Shown here in pieces: positions 35,697 through 44,448 of a stretch of 64,000 bases of DNA. The position numbers and the translations under genes are program-made. The notes below the pieces were generated by a model that saw only the letters and a list, made by a program, of their open reading frames with translations, was not told where the DNA came from and did not search any database. Each line of letters opens with the position of its first letter. Position 1 is the first letter of the stretch. Origin of the DNA: Prevotella intermedia ATCC 25611 = DSM 20706 (lineage in GTDB: Bacteria > Bacteroidota > Bacteroidia > Bacteroidales > Bacteroidaceae); contig NZ_CP019300.1 in the NCBI RefSeq assembly GCF_001953955.1, positions 1,860,001 through 1,924,000 of the forward strand, read 5' to 3'.

Positions 35697-37679
35697 ATGA
35701 AAAAACAACATATATTAATATTTTTAATAGCAGTATGCGCACAGCTTTCTGCCTTTGCCTCTGTTTTAGAGAAAGAAACACTCATAAAAGGTACAGCCAA
35801 ACTGAATGGAACAGATATTCCAATTTGGTTTAACATCACAGGAGAAGGCGTCGCAGAAGTTGGGAACGGCAAGAATGCAGCCATCAGTCAGTACTCTGTG
35901 GGAAAGCTTGTCATTCCTGCTTCGTTCACCAATGCTGCTGAAAACCGCCAGTACAAAATTACAAAGGTCGGGGATTTTGCGTTCAGTCTGTGCGACAAAC
36001 TGACAGAAGTAGTACTTGAAGAAGGAATTACGGAGATAGGCGAACAGACTTTCTTCGGCTGCAACGCCCTGCTGAACATCGGCTATCCTGCCTCGCTGAC
36101 AACCATAGGCAGAGGTGCTTTCAGAGGTTGCAGAAACCTCAAGCACACCAATCTGCCTGCAAACCTCGCCACAATCGGGCAGGAAACCTTTGCAGAAAAC
36201 CAATTCGCTGACAACAAAATAGTTATCCCCAACAAGATAACAACCATTCCGCTTGCTTCTTTTGAAAGCAGTAAGCTGCAAATCGTGGTATTGCCACCTT
36301 CGCTGACAAGCATTGAAGAAGACGCTTTCCTACATTCTGAAGGTTGCGACTTCTATATGTTCGACGGAACAACAGCACCAACGGTAAACGAAAAGAGCGT
36401 CAATCAGAAAGGACATTGGTATGTCACAAACCCTGAAATCTACGCTGCAAACAATTTCTGCAAGGGTTTGCTGCCTATCAGTGCTATGATTCCACAGAAG
36501 GAATTCATCGCAGAAGGCGTTACCTACAAAGTTCTAAAAGAGGGAGAATACCCTGGCATCTTCACCGCTTCGGTTCATAAGAAAAGCGACGAAACAACTT
36601 GGAGCCACACTTTCAACGAATTTAAAGAGAACGTATTCAACGATTCTTTCGCAGGTAAGTGGAAACCAACATTCCGTGTAAACGGTATAACTCCAAACTT
36701 CTTTGCTGGCGAGGACATAGAAAAGCTACACCATATTGCCCTGCCAACAAACATAGAAGCGGCACAAGCCAAAAACGCATTTGCACAATGCAAGGCTCTC
36801 GTATCTCTCGACTTATCGAAGCTGAAACCATTGGAAAAGAACGAAAGCGACGAACTTTTAAGCGGACTGCCCGAAAACACTGTGGTATATGCGCCAAAAG
36901 GACAAACCGAGGAATATCGTGCTTACAACACTGTTCTCACAGCGGACAACGGAGAACGTCGTACAAGTCATTTCAAAATAAACATTGACGACAATTTCAA
37001 CGAATTGGCAATGAAAGGAAATATGAACTACTACCTTCCTCATAAGTTCATGGCAGACAAAGCCACTTTCAATCGTTCTTCTTTCCAAAAGAAAAAGAAA
37101 GAAACAATCGTATTGCCGTTTACCGCCAAGCCAAGCGGAAAAGCCTTTGCGTTCAACAAGATGCAAGGAGAGAACGGTGCAAAAGAAACCATTGTATTCT
37201 CTATAGAAGAGGAAATGCAGGCAAACAAGCCCTATATATACATATCTAACGGAGAGGAAATCTCGGCTAACAATGTGGAAGTAAACCCACAAATAGCAGG
37301 AACAACACCATCGGAAGTCACAAATCTATATGGCGTCTACAAGGCTGATTACATTAAAAAGTTGGCAAAAAGCCTACAACTTGAGGGCACTATATATATT
37401 TACAGCTCTGCAGGAAACGAAGGAAAAGGGGCCTTCGTACGAACTGGCGAGTATGCTAAAATCACTCCTTTCCACGCTTTCTTCCACCTAAATAGCAAGG
37501 ATTCGGAAACAAAGTTAGACGTTTCGTTCGAGGGAGAAGACCCAACAGGAATAGAGACCCCATCGGCAAGCAAGAACGATGACGACAACTCGTGGTTCAA
37601 TCTGCAAGGAATAAAACTCAATGACAAACCAAAGAAGGGCATTTATATTCATAATGGCAAGAAAATAATGATACAATAA
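35697..37679 (+). CDS. BspA-like leucine-rich repeat secreted protein
   Basis: A 660-residue exported surface or secreted protein with a signal peptide (MKKQHILIFLIAVCAQLSAFA). LRR_5/BspA-type repeats cover about 85-220, in copies like ITEIGEQTFFGCNALLNIGYPASLTTIGRGAFRGC. More degenerate repeats lie near 330-400. The middle and C-terminal part is beta-rich and unknown. It ends with WFNLQGIKLNDKP then KKGIYIHNGKKIMIQ, a tail common in secreted Prevotella proteins and resembling a short sorting or anchoring motif. Related BspA proteins bind host matrix proteins. An upstream TTG in frame at 35688 is not preferred. Confidence 0.85.
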   Translation: MKKQHILIFLIAVCAQLSAFASVLEKETLIKGTAKLNGTDIPIWFNITGEGVAEVGNGKNAAISQYSVGKLVIPASFTNAAENRQYKITKVGDFAFSLCDKLTEVVLEEGITEIGEQTFFGCNALLNIGYPASLTTIGRGAFRGCRNLKHTNLPANLATIGQETFAENQFADNKIVIPNKITTIPLASFESSKLQIVVLPPSLTSIEEDAFLHSEGCDFYMFDGTTAPTVNEKSVNQKGHWYVTNPEIYAANNFCKGLLPISAMIPQKEFIAEGVTYKVLKEGEYPGIFTASVHKKSDETTWSHTFNEFKENVFNDSFAGKWKPTFRVNGITPNFFAGEDIEKLHHIALPTNIEAAQAKNAFAQCKALVSLDLSKLKPLEKNESDELLSGLPENTVVYAPKGQTEEYRAYNTVLTADNGERRTSHFKINIDDNFNELAMKGNMNYYLPHKFMADKATFNRSSFQKKKKETIVLPFTAKPSGKAFAFNKMQGENGAKETIVFSIEEEMQANKPYIYISNGEEISANNVEVNPQIAGTTPSEVTNLYGVYKADYIKKLAKSLQLEGTIYIYSSAGNEGKGAFVRTGEYAKITPFHAFFHLNSKDSETKLDVSFEGEDPTGIETPSASKNDDDNSWFNLQGIKLNDKPKKGIYIHNGKKIMIQ

Positions 37680-37683
37680 AGCA

Positions 37684-37857
37684 ATGAAAGTAAAACAAAA
37701 AACATACACTAAACCTCTGATACAAACCCTACCAGTAGAAATACAAATGCCATTGGCAGACTCAAACGAAAAAATAAAGGTACCTATTGATAATGGTACG
37801 ATAAGCGAAGGCTTTGCAGAAGGCAAAGAGCAAACAGAAGAAGTGTGGGACATTTAA
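37684..37857 (+). CDS. Small hypothetical protein (57 residues) after the BspA-like gene
   Basis: An ORF 4 bp after the BspA-like stop codon. It begins MKVKQKTYTKPLIQTLPVEI, has the middle PLADSNEKIKV and ends in an acidic tail with EEVWDI. The pattern of a Lys/Tyr/Pro-rich start, a (P)L-A-x-S middle and an acidic C terminus with a tryptophan recalls short ORFs often seen in Prevotella and Bacteroides, with no known function. It has no signal peptide. The last six codons lie in the left arm and loop of the terminator hairpin, so gene end and terminator are merged. Translation is unproven. Confidence 0.6.
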   Translation: MKVKQKTYTKPLIQTLPVEIQMPLADSNEKIKVPIDNGTISEGFAEGKEQTEEVWDI

Positions 37858-37875
37858 GTCCCACACTTCTTTTTT
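37840..37875 (+). terminator. Terminator of the hydrolase/BspA/small-ORF unit
   Basis: A perfect 12-bp stem, GAAGTGTGGGAC (37840-37851) with GTCCCACACTTC (37858-37869), and six T. The left arm is coding sequence of the 57-residue ORF. Confidence 0.9.
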
Positions 37876-38018
37876 GTAGTTCATCTTCCTTTCCGAGCCA
37901 CCCAAGAATATCGCTTCAACAAATAGGAACAGATACTTTCATCGTAAAGTATTCGTATTTTCCACACGCATCGGCAGAGATTCGGCAAGATTAAACAAAA
38001 GAGGTTGAACACAATAAA

Positions 38019-38044
38019 AGCACCTATCTTTTCAGATAGATGCT
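38019..38044 (-). terminator. Probable terminator of the DUF4468 gene
   Basis: AGCA-C-CTATCT pairs with AGATAG-A-TGCT; on the minus strand it is followed by TTTTATTG. It is about 95 bp past the stop codon. Confidence 0.5.
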
Positions 38045-38139
38045 GAATGTCAAGAAAGCCGACAAGCCTAATACAACTGTTGAATACTTCCTTTATAATT
38101 ATATTTGCCTTTTCTTATAAAACAGAGCTGACCGCATAA

Positions 38140-38820
38140 TTACCAATCTTCGGTTTCATTGCCAACCACTCCATTCTTAACAGCTTCTTCTATCTTATCT
38201 ATTATAACGTTAGAATATGCATGAGCCATTATAAGGGCTTTCGCAGAGGTTTTCTTATGGCTGTCTCTTTTTGCAAACGGATAGCAATTTTCCAAGAGCC
38301 ACTTTTCTTGTACTATTGGTGCAATTGTACCTTCCTGTGCGCCCAAAATACCGACCCCATACATTACATCTACATCGTAGAATGGCACGGTGTATGTAAC
38401 TCTGACCTTACCATCTTTTATATCGGTCTTGATGATTGATGTAAGATGTATCGTGTATGAGTTTAGTCCGCCTGTATGAGAAGCAATGGCATCTACATTG
38501 CTTTTAGCAATAATCACGCCTGCATCTCTGTCATTCAGCTGAATAATAGAGTTACCACTTCCAAAAGTATTGGTGTACCAATAGTTGAGAATTACATAAA
38601 GTTGTGTTTTCGTTTTGTTTGGTGCCTCGATAACCTGTGTATAGGTCAGCGCATTGTTCTTGTCTAATTGCAACTGACCAGCAAGATTCTTCGCTGCATC
38701 AGTCCATTTCGCACCATACCTTCTTTTAGCGTACTTTTCTAACTCTTCCGCCCTCATGATTTGGGCATTTACACCGACTGCCAATAAGAGCATTACGGCA
38801 CACAAAAATAGTTTTTTCAT
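38140..38820 (-). CDS. Secreted DUF4468 domain protein
   Basis: A 226-residue exported protein. I chose the ATG at 38820 because it begins a signal peptide (MKKLFLCAVMLLLAVGVNAQ). The open frame continues 26 codons upstream without a signal-like start. Residues 50-160 match the DUF4468 domain (TBP-like fold): LTYTQVIEAPNKTKTQLYVILNYW, IIQLNDRDAGVIIAK, and VRVTYTV. The C-terminal part is helical. The function is unknown; such proteins are common and exported in Bacteroidota. A possibly structured leader of about 200 nt precedes it. Confidence 0.78.
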   Translation of the reverse strand: MKKLFLCAVMLLLAVGVNAQIMRAEELEKYAKRRYGAKWTDAAKNLAGQLQLDKNNALTYTQVIEAPNKTKTQLYVILNYWYTNTFGSGNSIIQLNDRDAGVIIAKSNVDAIASHTGGLNSYTIHLTSIIKTDIKDGKVRVTYTVPFYDVDVMYGVGILGAQEGTIAPIVQEKWLLENCYPFAKRDSHKKTSAKALIMAHAYSNVIIDKIEEAVKNGVVGNETEDW

Positions 38821-38834
38821 CTTTATTTGAATTA

Positions 38835-39051
38835 AGTTTAATAGTTCCGATTTTCCTTTGCCAATAGACAAGGCATAAGCTTTCGTCATACGCCTCACGG
38901 TTTACCACAAGCCACAACTGTATATAGGAAAGCCTGCAACCGTATGGCACAGGCCTCAATAACAATTGCCTTGCTCTTTCTTGCGTGGTGATTGTTAGGC
39001 TATTGAGCAAATAAAACATTGTTGTTTCCAAAGAAACACAATGCAAAAATA
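38835..39051 (-). other. Promoter box and possibly structured 5' leader of the DUF4468 gene
   Basis: A -7 box TATTTTTG (39044-39051, minus strand) is followed by sequence able to fold: CTCAATAACAAT (38955-38966) pairs with 38991-39007, with a 4-nt bulge. Next to it GCCTG (38932-38936) pairs with CAGGC (38950-38954). TGCC...GGCA pairs nearer the gene. I cannot match a known riboswitch class. Confidence 0.35.
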
Positions 39052-39217
39052 ATAAATTTATTTTAAGACGCTGTTAAAAAGACAATATTCTTTCTCGATA
39101 AAAACAAAAAAATCCTTTACAAACCTACAGAATAGGAATTGTTACAACAATTACAGAATACTACTTAAACTAAACGGCAGCAATAAGTTAGCTCTGAATT
39201 TTCTTTTTCCCGCAGAA

Positions 39218-39304
39218 TTACTTACACGTAAAGAAATATTTTTTTACGTGTAAAGAAATTATTATTTACGTGTAGAAAAATATTTATTTACACGTAAATA
39301 ATTC
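39218..39304. repeat. Intergenic repeat family B, copy 3: four 22-bp units
   Basis: Units start at 39221, 39243, 39265 and 39287, an exact 22-bp pitch, with the same orientations as copies 1 and 2. It lies between the divergent DUF4468 and dnaG genes. This 703-bp gap (38821-39523) also holds the leader above, a long hairpin and the dnaG promoter. Confidence 0.9.
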
Positions 39305-39413
39305 GTCTGTGTTTCGCAAAAACGACACAAATACTTAGAACAAGTAGGAGGATAACTGCTTACCTATAAGTTTTTTGTTAGCTTATAAAACATCGGCAAA
39401 CACACTGCAACCG

Positions 39414-39463
39414 TTGAAAGCACCGAAAAAAGTCTGCACAAACTTCTTTTTCGGTGCTTTCAA
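39414..39463. other. 17-bp stem-loop directly upstream of the dnaG promoter
   Basis: TTGAAAGCACCGAAAAA (39414-39430) pairs perfectly with 39447-39463 around a 16-nt loop. It ends 2 bp before the -33 box of dnaG and has no good T run. It looks like a terminator stem without a gene before it on this strand, or a regulatory site. Confidence 0.6.
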
Positions 39464-39464
39464 A

Positions 39465-39496
39465 TTTGGAATACCTATTTTGTTGTTGTACCTTTG
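39465..39496 (+). promoter_or_regulatory. Promoter of dnaG
   Basis: TTTG (39465-39468), 20-nt spacer, TACCTTTG (39489-39496): a full match to the Bacteroidota consensus, 28 bp before the ATG. Confidence 0.75.
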
Positions 39497-39523
39497 TAGC
39501 AACTTCAATGATTGAAAAAACTT

Positions 39524-41455
39524 ATGATAGATAGACCAACGGTAGACAGAATATTGGAAGCCACAAACATTGTGGACGTTATTTCGGAATATGTTTCGCT
39601 GCGAAAGGCTGGCACAAGCTATAAAGGACTGTGCCCATTCCACGACGACCGTACTCCGTCGTTTTCGGTTAGTCCTGCGAAAGGGGTCTACAAGTGTTTC
39701 TCGTGTGGCGAAGCGGGCAATGCCGTAAACTTCATTATGAAGCACGACCAAATGACTTATCCCGAAGCTCTGAAGGTCTTGGCAAAGAAATATGGCATTG
39801 AAGTGAAGGAACGTGAGCTTACCACGGAGGAGAAACAACTTGAGAACGAACGCGAGTCGATGTTTCTTGTGAACGAATGGGCAGCAAAACACTTCAGCGA
39901 CATACTGCACAACCACGTAGACGGAAAGGCTATTGGCTTGCAATACTTCCGCAGCCGTGGTTTCAGAGACGATATTATAGAGAAGTTCCAATTGGGTTTT
40001 TGCCTTATAGGGAAGCAGGATTTTGCCAATGCTGCACTGAAAGCGGGCTACAAGGCAGAATATCTTGTAAAGACGGGGCTTTGCTTTGAGCGTGATAATG
40101 GCGAACTCTTAGACCGATTCAATGGCAGGGTTATTTTCCCTTGGCTCAATGTAAGCGGAAAGGTGATAGCCTTTGGCGGTCGTCTGCTCGATTCAAGAAC
40201 AAAGGGAATCAGCCAGAAGTATGTCAATTCGCCAGGTAGTGAGATTTACCAAAAAGACCACGCACTCTACGGAATATACCAAGCGAAGAAGGCTATTGCC
40301 AAGTTCGACCTTGTATATATGGTGGAAGGCTACACCGACGTGGTGTCTATGCACCAGTGTGGTATAGAGAACGTGGTGGCAAACAGCGGTACGGCACTTT
40401 CGGTTTTCCAAATAAAGCTGCTCCGCAGGTTTACTTCAAACATTGTGTTGCTATACGATGGCGACGAAGCAGGACAGCACGCAGCCTTGCGCGGTACGGA
40501 TATGTTGCTGTCGGAAGGTATGAACGTGAAGGTATTGTTGCTGCCCGATGGGAAAGACCCTGACGAGTTGGCACGCAATCTGACTGCCGAAGCCTTCAGA
40601 AAGTATATTGAGGAGAACCAAACGGACTTTATTGTCTTCAAGATAAATGTGTTATTGAAAGGCGTAACCGACCCCGTGAAACGGTCGGAGGCGATAAACT
40701 CCATTGTGCAAAGCATTGCTGTGATTAAAGACCCGATACTGCGCGACACCTATTTGCGCGAGTGTGCGCACAGAACGGGAATGAAAGAGAACACGCTTAT
40801 TGCACAGATGAACCGTTTCATCTATAACGACAAAGAGCAGCAACGCAAGGAGCAGGTGCGAGAAGCTGAGCAATCGGCGAGCGAACAGCAGGTATTGCGT
40901 CCAGCAACACCTATGCAGCAGGCATCGAAAGTAGAAACGATGTTGGTGCAAGCCATTGTGAAAGATGGCGAAAAGATTATCATTCGCGACGTGCAGGACG
41001 ACGAAACTGGCGAGCGCATCAGCCTTAACGTGGCGCAATACATTGCCTACGACCTCGGCTTGGATAACCTTTCGTTCAGCAATCCGCTATCGGTTCAGAT
41101 ACTTACCGAAGCCATAGAGCACAGTGGCGAGGAAGGATTTAAGGCGGAGGAGTATTTTACGCACCATTCCGACATACTTGTTTCCACCTTGGCGGTAAAG
41201 TTGAGCGTAGACCGCTTTCAGTTATCAGAGAGTATGCAGATGAAGGAACGGGAGGTAGACCTTCGCGACCGCATCATGCACCTTATACTCGACTACCGTA
41301 TGGACTACGTGGAACAACACCTGAAAGAGTTGCAGGCGAGCCTATCGACAGAGAGCGACCTGAACAAGACAATGGAAATAATGGGCGAAATAAAGAAGAT
41401 GCAGGATATGCGCAACGTGCTTGCACGCAAATTGGGAAACGATATTGTGGTATGA
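39524..41455 (+). CDS. dnaG: DNA primase
   Basis: It makes RNA primers for DNA replication and is recruited by DnaB. The CHC2 zinc finger is at 37-61 (CPFH and CFSC). The TOPRIM domain has YMVEGYTDVVSMHQ and LLYDGDEAGQHAA, with the acidic catalytic residues present, followed by LLPDGKDPDE. The C-terminal helicase-binding part (about 430-643) is divergent, as usual. I chose the ATG at 39524 (MIDRPTVDRILEATNIVDVI), which agrees with homologues; the frame is open to a TTG at 39512. The following cls gene starts 38 bp later. Confidence 0.96.
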   Translation: MIDRPTVDRILEATNIVDVISEYVSLRKAGTSYKGLCPFHDDRTPSFSVSPAKGVYKCFSCGEAGNAVNFIMKHDQMTYPEALKVLAKKYGIEVKERELTTEEKQLENERESMFLVNEWAAKHFSDILHNHVDGKAIGLQYFRSRGFRDDIIEKFQLGFCLIGKQDFANAALKAGYKAEYLVKTGLCFERDNGELLDRFNGRVIFPWLNVSGKVIAFGGRLLDSRTKGISQKYVNSPGSEIYQKDHALYGIYQAKKAIAKFDLVYMVEGYTDVVSMHQCGIENVVANSGTALSVFQIKLLRRFTSNIVLLYDGDEAGQHAALRGTDMLLSEGMNVKVLLLPDGKDPDELARNLTAEAFRKYIEENQTDFIVFKINVLLKGVTDPVKRSEAINSIVQSIAVIKDPILRDTYLRECAHRTGMKENTLIAQMNRFIYNDKEQQRKEQVREAEQSASEQQVLRPATPMQQASKVETMLVQAIVKDGEKIIIRDVQDDETGERISLNVAQYIAYDLGLDNLSFSNPLSVQILTEAIEHSGEEGFKAEEYFTHHSDILVSTLAVKLSVDRFQLSESMQMKEREVDLRDRIMHLILDYRMDYVEQHLKELQASLSTESDLNKTMEIMGEIKKMQDMRNVLARKLGNDIVV

Positions 41456-41493
41456 TGGATAGGAAATAGGCATTAAGGAAGGGAGGAAAAAGA

Positions 41494-42915
41494 ATGATTT
41501 ACATACACTGGATAGTTCTTGTAGCCTATACCGTGATTGCCATTGTGGCAATGATTACGGTGCTGTTGGAACATCGTCAGCCTGCCAAGACCATTGCGTG
41601 GGTGTTGGTACTGTCGTTCTTGCCGTTGGTGGGAATTGTTCTTTACTTCTTTTTCGGCCGTCGCACACGCAAGAACCGACACATTTGGGAAAAGAGTTTA
41701 AACCAACTGACAAAGCGTTCGATGATTGAATTTGCGGAACAGAAGCAGTTGGAACTGCCCGAAGAGCACAAAGAGCTGATACAGCTCTTTGTGAATCAGA
41801 ACTTCGCCCTGCCGTTCAAGAACAACGAAACCGATGTCTACGTGTCGGGGTATGAGTTTTTTCCTGCACTCTTGGCTGAGATAAGCAAAGCCACACACCA
41901 TATCCACATTGTTTCTTACATCATAGACGACGACCCATTGGGGCGTTTGCTGCGCGATGCGCTTATCGACAAAGCACGCAAGGGAATAGAAGTGCGCTTG
42001 CTGTTCGACGATGTAGGCTCGTGGAAGACACCCAACCGCTTTTTTGAACAGATGCGTGAAGAAGGTATCGAGGTACACCCCTTTATGCCTGTACGCTTTC
42101 CTGCCTTTACAGGCAAGGTGAACTATCGCAACCATCGGAAGATTATCGTCATCGATGGAAAGGTTGGTTTTATTGGCGGAATGAATTTGGCACAACGCTA
42201 TGTGAAAGGTCATAAGGGCATTATGTGGCGCGACACCCACGTAAAGATAAGCGGTGCTGCGGTGTATGGGCTGCAACGTGCTTTCCTCGTAGACTGGTTC
42301 CACGCCGACCGCACGCTGATAACCGACCGAAAGTATTATCCTGACACGACCATAACGCCCAACAACAACTTGATACAGATTGTTACGAGCAGTCCCACCA
42401 ACGTTTGGGAAGAATTGGAACAAGGCTATATCAAGATTTTGCTAAGCGCAAAGCGATACGTTTATATGGAAACTCCCTACTTCTTGCCTACCGAGCCTAT
42501 CTTCTTTGCAATGCGCACAGCGGCTTTGTCGGGCGTAGACGTTCGGCTGATGGTATCGTTAAAGACGGATTCAAAGTTGGTTCAGATGGCTTCTCGCTCT
42601 TATCTTACACAAACCATACAAGCTGGTGTAAAGGTGATATGCTATGAAGAAGGGTTCAATCACACCAAATTGCTTGTTGCTGATGACAATGTTGCAACGA
42701 TAGGTTCGGCGAATATAGACTTCCGTAGCTTTGAAAACAACTTTGAAGCCAACGCCTTCTTCTACGACAAATCAATGGCACAACGCATAAAAGACATTTT
42801 CCTGACCGACGAAACAAAGTGTGTTCCGTTAGAAAAGATAAAAGAAATAAACCACAAATCGTTTATTTACAGACTGTGGGAATCGATTGTGCGCTTGCTG
42901 AGTCCGCTGCTATAA
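41494..42915 (+). CDS. cls: Cardiolipin synthase (phospholipase D family)
   Basis: An inner-membrane enzyme joining two phosphatidylglycerols (or PE and PG) to cardiolipin, 473 residues. Two N-terminal membrane segments (about 3-25 and 36-55) are followed by two PLD domains with HKD motifs: NHRKIIVIDGKVGFIGG (about 211-227) and NHTKLLVADDNVATIGS (about 389-405). An unusually good Shine-Dalgarno-like GGGAGG precedes the ATG at 41494. It is co-oriented with dnaG and probably read with it. Confidence 0.92.
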   Translation: MIYIHWIVLVAYTVIAIVAMITVLLEHRQPAKTIAWVLVLSFLPLVGIVLYFFFGRRTRKNRHIWEKSLNQLTKRSMIEFAEQKQLELPEEHKELIQLFVNQNFALPFKNNETDVYVSGYEFFPALLAEISKATHHIHIVSYIIDDDPLGRLLRDALIDKARKGIEVRLLFDDVGSWKTPNRFFEQMREEGIEVHPFMPVRFPAFTGKVNYRNHRKIIVIDGKVGFIGGMNLAQRYVKGHKGIMWRDTHVKISGAAVYGLQRAFLVDWFHADRTLITDRKYYPDTTITPNNNLIQIVTSSPTNVWEELEQGYIKILLSAKRYVYMETPYFLPTEPIFFAMRTAALSGVDVRLMVSLKTDSKLVQMASRSYLTQTIQAGVKVICYEEGFNHTKLLVADDNVATIGSANIDFRSFENNFEANAFFYDKSMAQRIKDIFLTDETKCVPLEKIKEINHKSFIYRLWESIVRLLSPLL

Positions 42916-42983
42916 GTTGGCAATCTCCATATAAGCAAGACATACATAGCCAACCCGCCTCTGCTAAAACTAAAAAATCAGCA

Positions 42984-43030
42984 ATAAAAAAAGAGGGACA
43001 CGCCATCTAAACGATGTATTCCCTCTTTAT
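42984..43030. terminator. Terminator between cls and the beta-barrel gene
   Basis: AAAGAGGGA (42990-42998) pairs with TCCCTCTTT (43020-43028). On the minus strand seven T follow, and a weaker run follows on the plus strand. Confidence 0.8.
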
Positions 43031-43062
43031 ATGAATAGATTTAATATATTCAGAACAATTCC

Positions 43063-43617
43063 TTAGAAGTTGTAGTAAACACCGAAGTTAACATTGTTAC
43101 CATCAAGGTTTACACCCCATACGTGTGCGTCCTTGTCAGCCTTATCCTCCTTAACAGACTGCCAACCTAAAAAACCTACGTGAGCAACGAAACTAACTTT
43201 CTTGCTGAGGTTTACTGAGACACCTGGCTTCAATCCTGCTGCCCATTCATCATATGAAGGAGTGTTACGTGGAGTATGAGCATTGTTAAAGTGAGCATAA
43301 CCAACACCACCATCAATGAAAGCATCTACATACTTAGAGTGAACGAAAGTGTAACGAACATAAGGTTGGAAAGTAACATAGTTACGGCTTTCACTTTCTA
43401 TTTTAACAGGAGTACCCTTACCCCAACCAACAATAGCACCAATTGCCCAATCTCTGTTAATTTTATAACCAATTTCTGGAAGAACCTGATAAGTTGTTAC
43501 ATCGTCGCCACCATCAATTTCAGAAGTAGCAACACCTACACTACCACCAAGATAAACCTGTGCATTAGCAGCAACTGCAATAAATGCTACTGCAAGCGTC
43601 ATTAAAACTTTTTTCAT
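43063..43617 (-). CDS. Small outer-membrane beta-barrel protein
   Basis: A 184-residue exported protein. A signal peptide (MKKVLMTLAVAFIAVAANAQ) precedes alternating beta strands that fit an eight-stranded OmpX/opacity-like barrel: VYLGGSVGVATSEI, YQVLPEIGYKI, AIGAIVGWGKG, VTFQPYVRYTFV, GVGYAHF, SVNLSKKVSFVAHVGFLGW. It ends NFGVYYNF, an aromatic terminal strand. Function unknown; adhesion or membrane-integrity roles are known for the fold. It is a single gene with its own terminator. Confidence 0.82.
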   Translation of the reverse strand: MKKVLMTLAVAFIAVAANAQVYLGGSVGVATSEIDGGDDVTTYQVLPEIGYKINRDWAIGAIVGWGKGTPVKIESESRNYVTFQPYVRYTFVHSKYVDAFIDGGVGYAHFNNAHTPRNTPSYDEWAAGLKPGVSVNLSKKVSFVAHVGFLGWQSVKEDKADKDAHVWGVNLDGNNVNFGVYYNF

Positions 43618-43831
43618 CTTAAAAAATTAATTTGTTAATACTAAAATATAAATCTTCTAACCAAGCCCTTTACTGCTATGAAGCAGAGAAGATGTCATGG
43701 AATCGGATGCAAAGTAAATGCTTTTAGACCAAACCACCAAAAAAACTAAATAAGTTTTTCTAAACTGATTCAAACGTATGTTAATTCATTATCTGCATTA
43801 TATACTGAACCCAGCGTATATTAAAACAAAA

Positions 43832-43863
43832 AAGCAGATACGTCCATAAGGACATATCTGCTT
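43832..43863 (-). terminator. Terminator of the ribosomal operon, after rplQ
   Basis: A 14-bp stem with one G-T type mismatch (AAGCAGATACGTCC with GGACATATCTGCTT) around ATAA, followed on the minus strand by TTTTTGTTTT. It is about 30 bp after the rplQ stop. Confidence 0.88.
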
Positions 43864-43893
43864 ATAATATTATAAAGATAATATTTACAAAGT

Positions 43894-44376
43894 TTATTCA
43901 GCCTTTGCTTCTTCAGCAGCTGTTTCTGTTGCAGGTGCTTCACCTTCAACTTTCTTTGTAGAACGACGGCTACGACGTGTCTTCTTAGCTTCTGCCTTAG
44001 GAGTCTTAGCCATATTCTCGTTGTAATCAACCAACTCGATAAAAGCGATTGGAGCAGCGTCGCCCTTACGCAAACCAAGTTTGATAACACGAGTGTAACC
44101 ACCTGGACGGTCGCCTACCTTTACTGAAATTTCCTTGAACAATTCGTTTACAGCTTCCTTATCCTGCAAATAACGGAAAACTACACGACGTGAGTTTGTT
44201 GTATCGTCCTTTGCACGTGTTATAAGAGGCTCAACGAACTTCTTCAAAGCCTTAGCCTTTGCGAGGGTCGTAGTGATTCTTTTGTGCTTAATCAAAGAGA
44301 TTGCCATGTTAGAAAGCATAGCACTACGATGACTTGCAGTACGACCTAAATGGTTGAATTTTTTATTATGTCTCAT
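43894..44376 (-). CDS. rplQ: 50S ribosomal protein L17
   Basis: The last gene of the long ribosomal operon, 160 residues. The core (1-116, [24 protein letters not shown] to ELVDYNE) is the usual L17. A Lys/Arg then Ala/Glu-rich C-terminal extension of about 45 residues ([33 protein letters not shown]) is typical of Bacteroidota and low in complexity. It lies beside the peptide exit region of the 50S subunit. Confidence 0.96.
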   Translation of the reverse strand: MRHNKKFNHLGRTASHRSAMLSNMAISLIKHKRITTTLAKAKALKKFVEPLITRAKDDTTNSRRVVFRYLQDKEAVNELFKEISVKVGDRPGGYTRVIKLGLRKGDAAPIAFIELVDYNENMAKTPKAEAKKTRRSRRSTKKVEGEAPATETAAEEAKAE

Positions 44377-44448
44377 TTTATTTTTCTTATTGTGAACTAA
44401 AATAGTTTTAATGATGTGAACTCGCTAACAGCAAGTTCACACATTAAC

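Noticed and set aside
39383..39991. 202-codon ORF on the minus strand across the dnaG promoter
   Set aside because: It is antisense to the dnaG zinc finger region and crosses the dnaG promoter and hairpin; no domain is visible.
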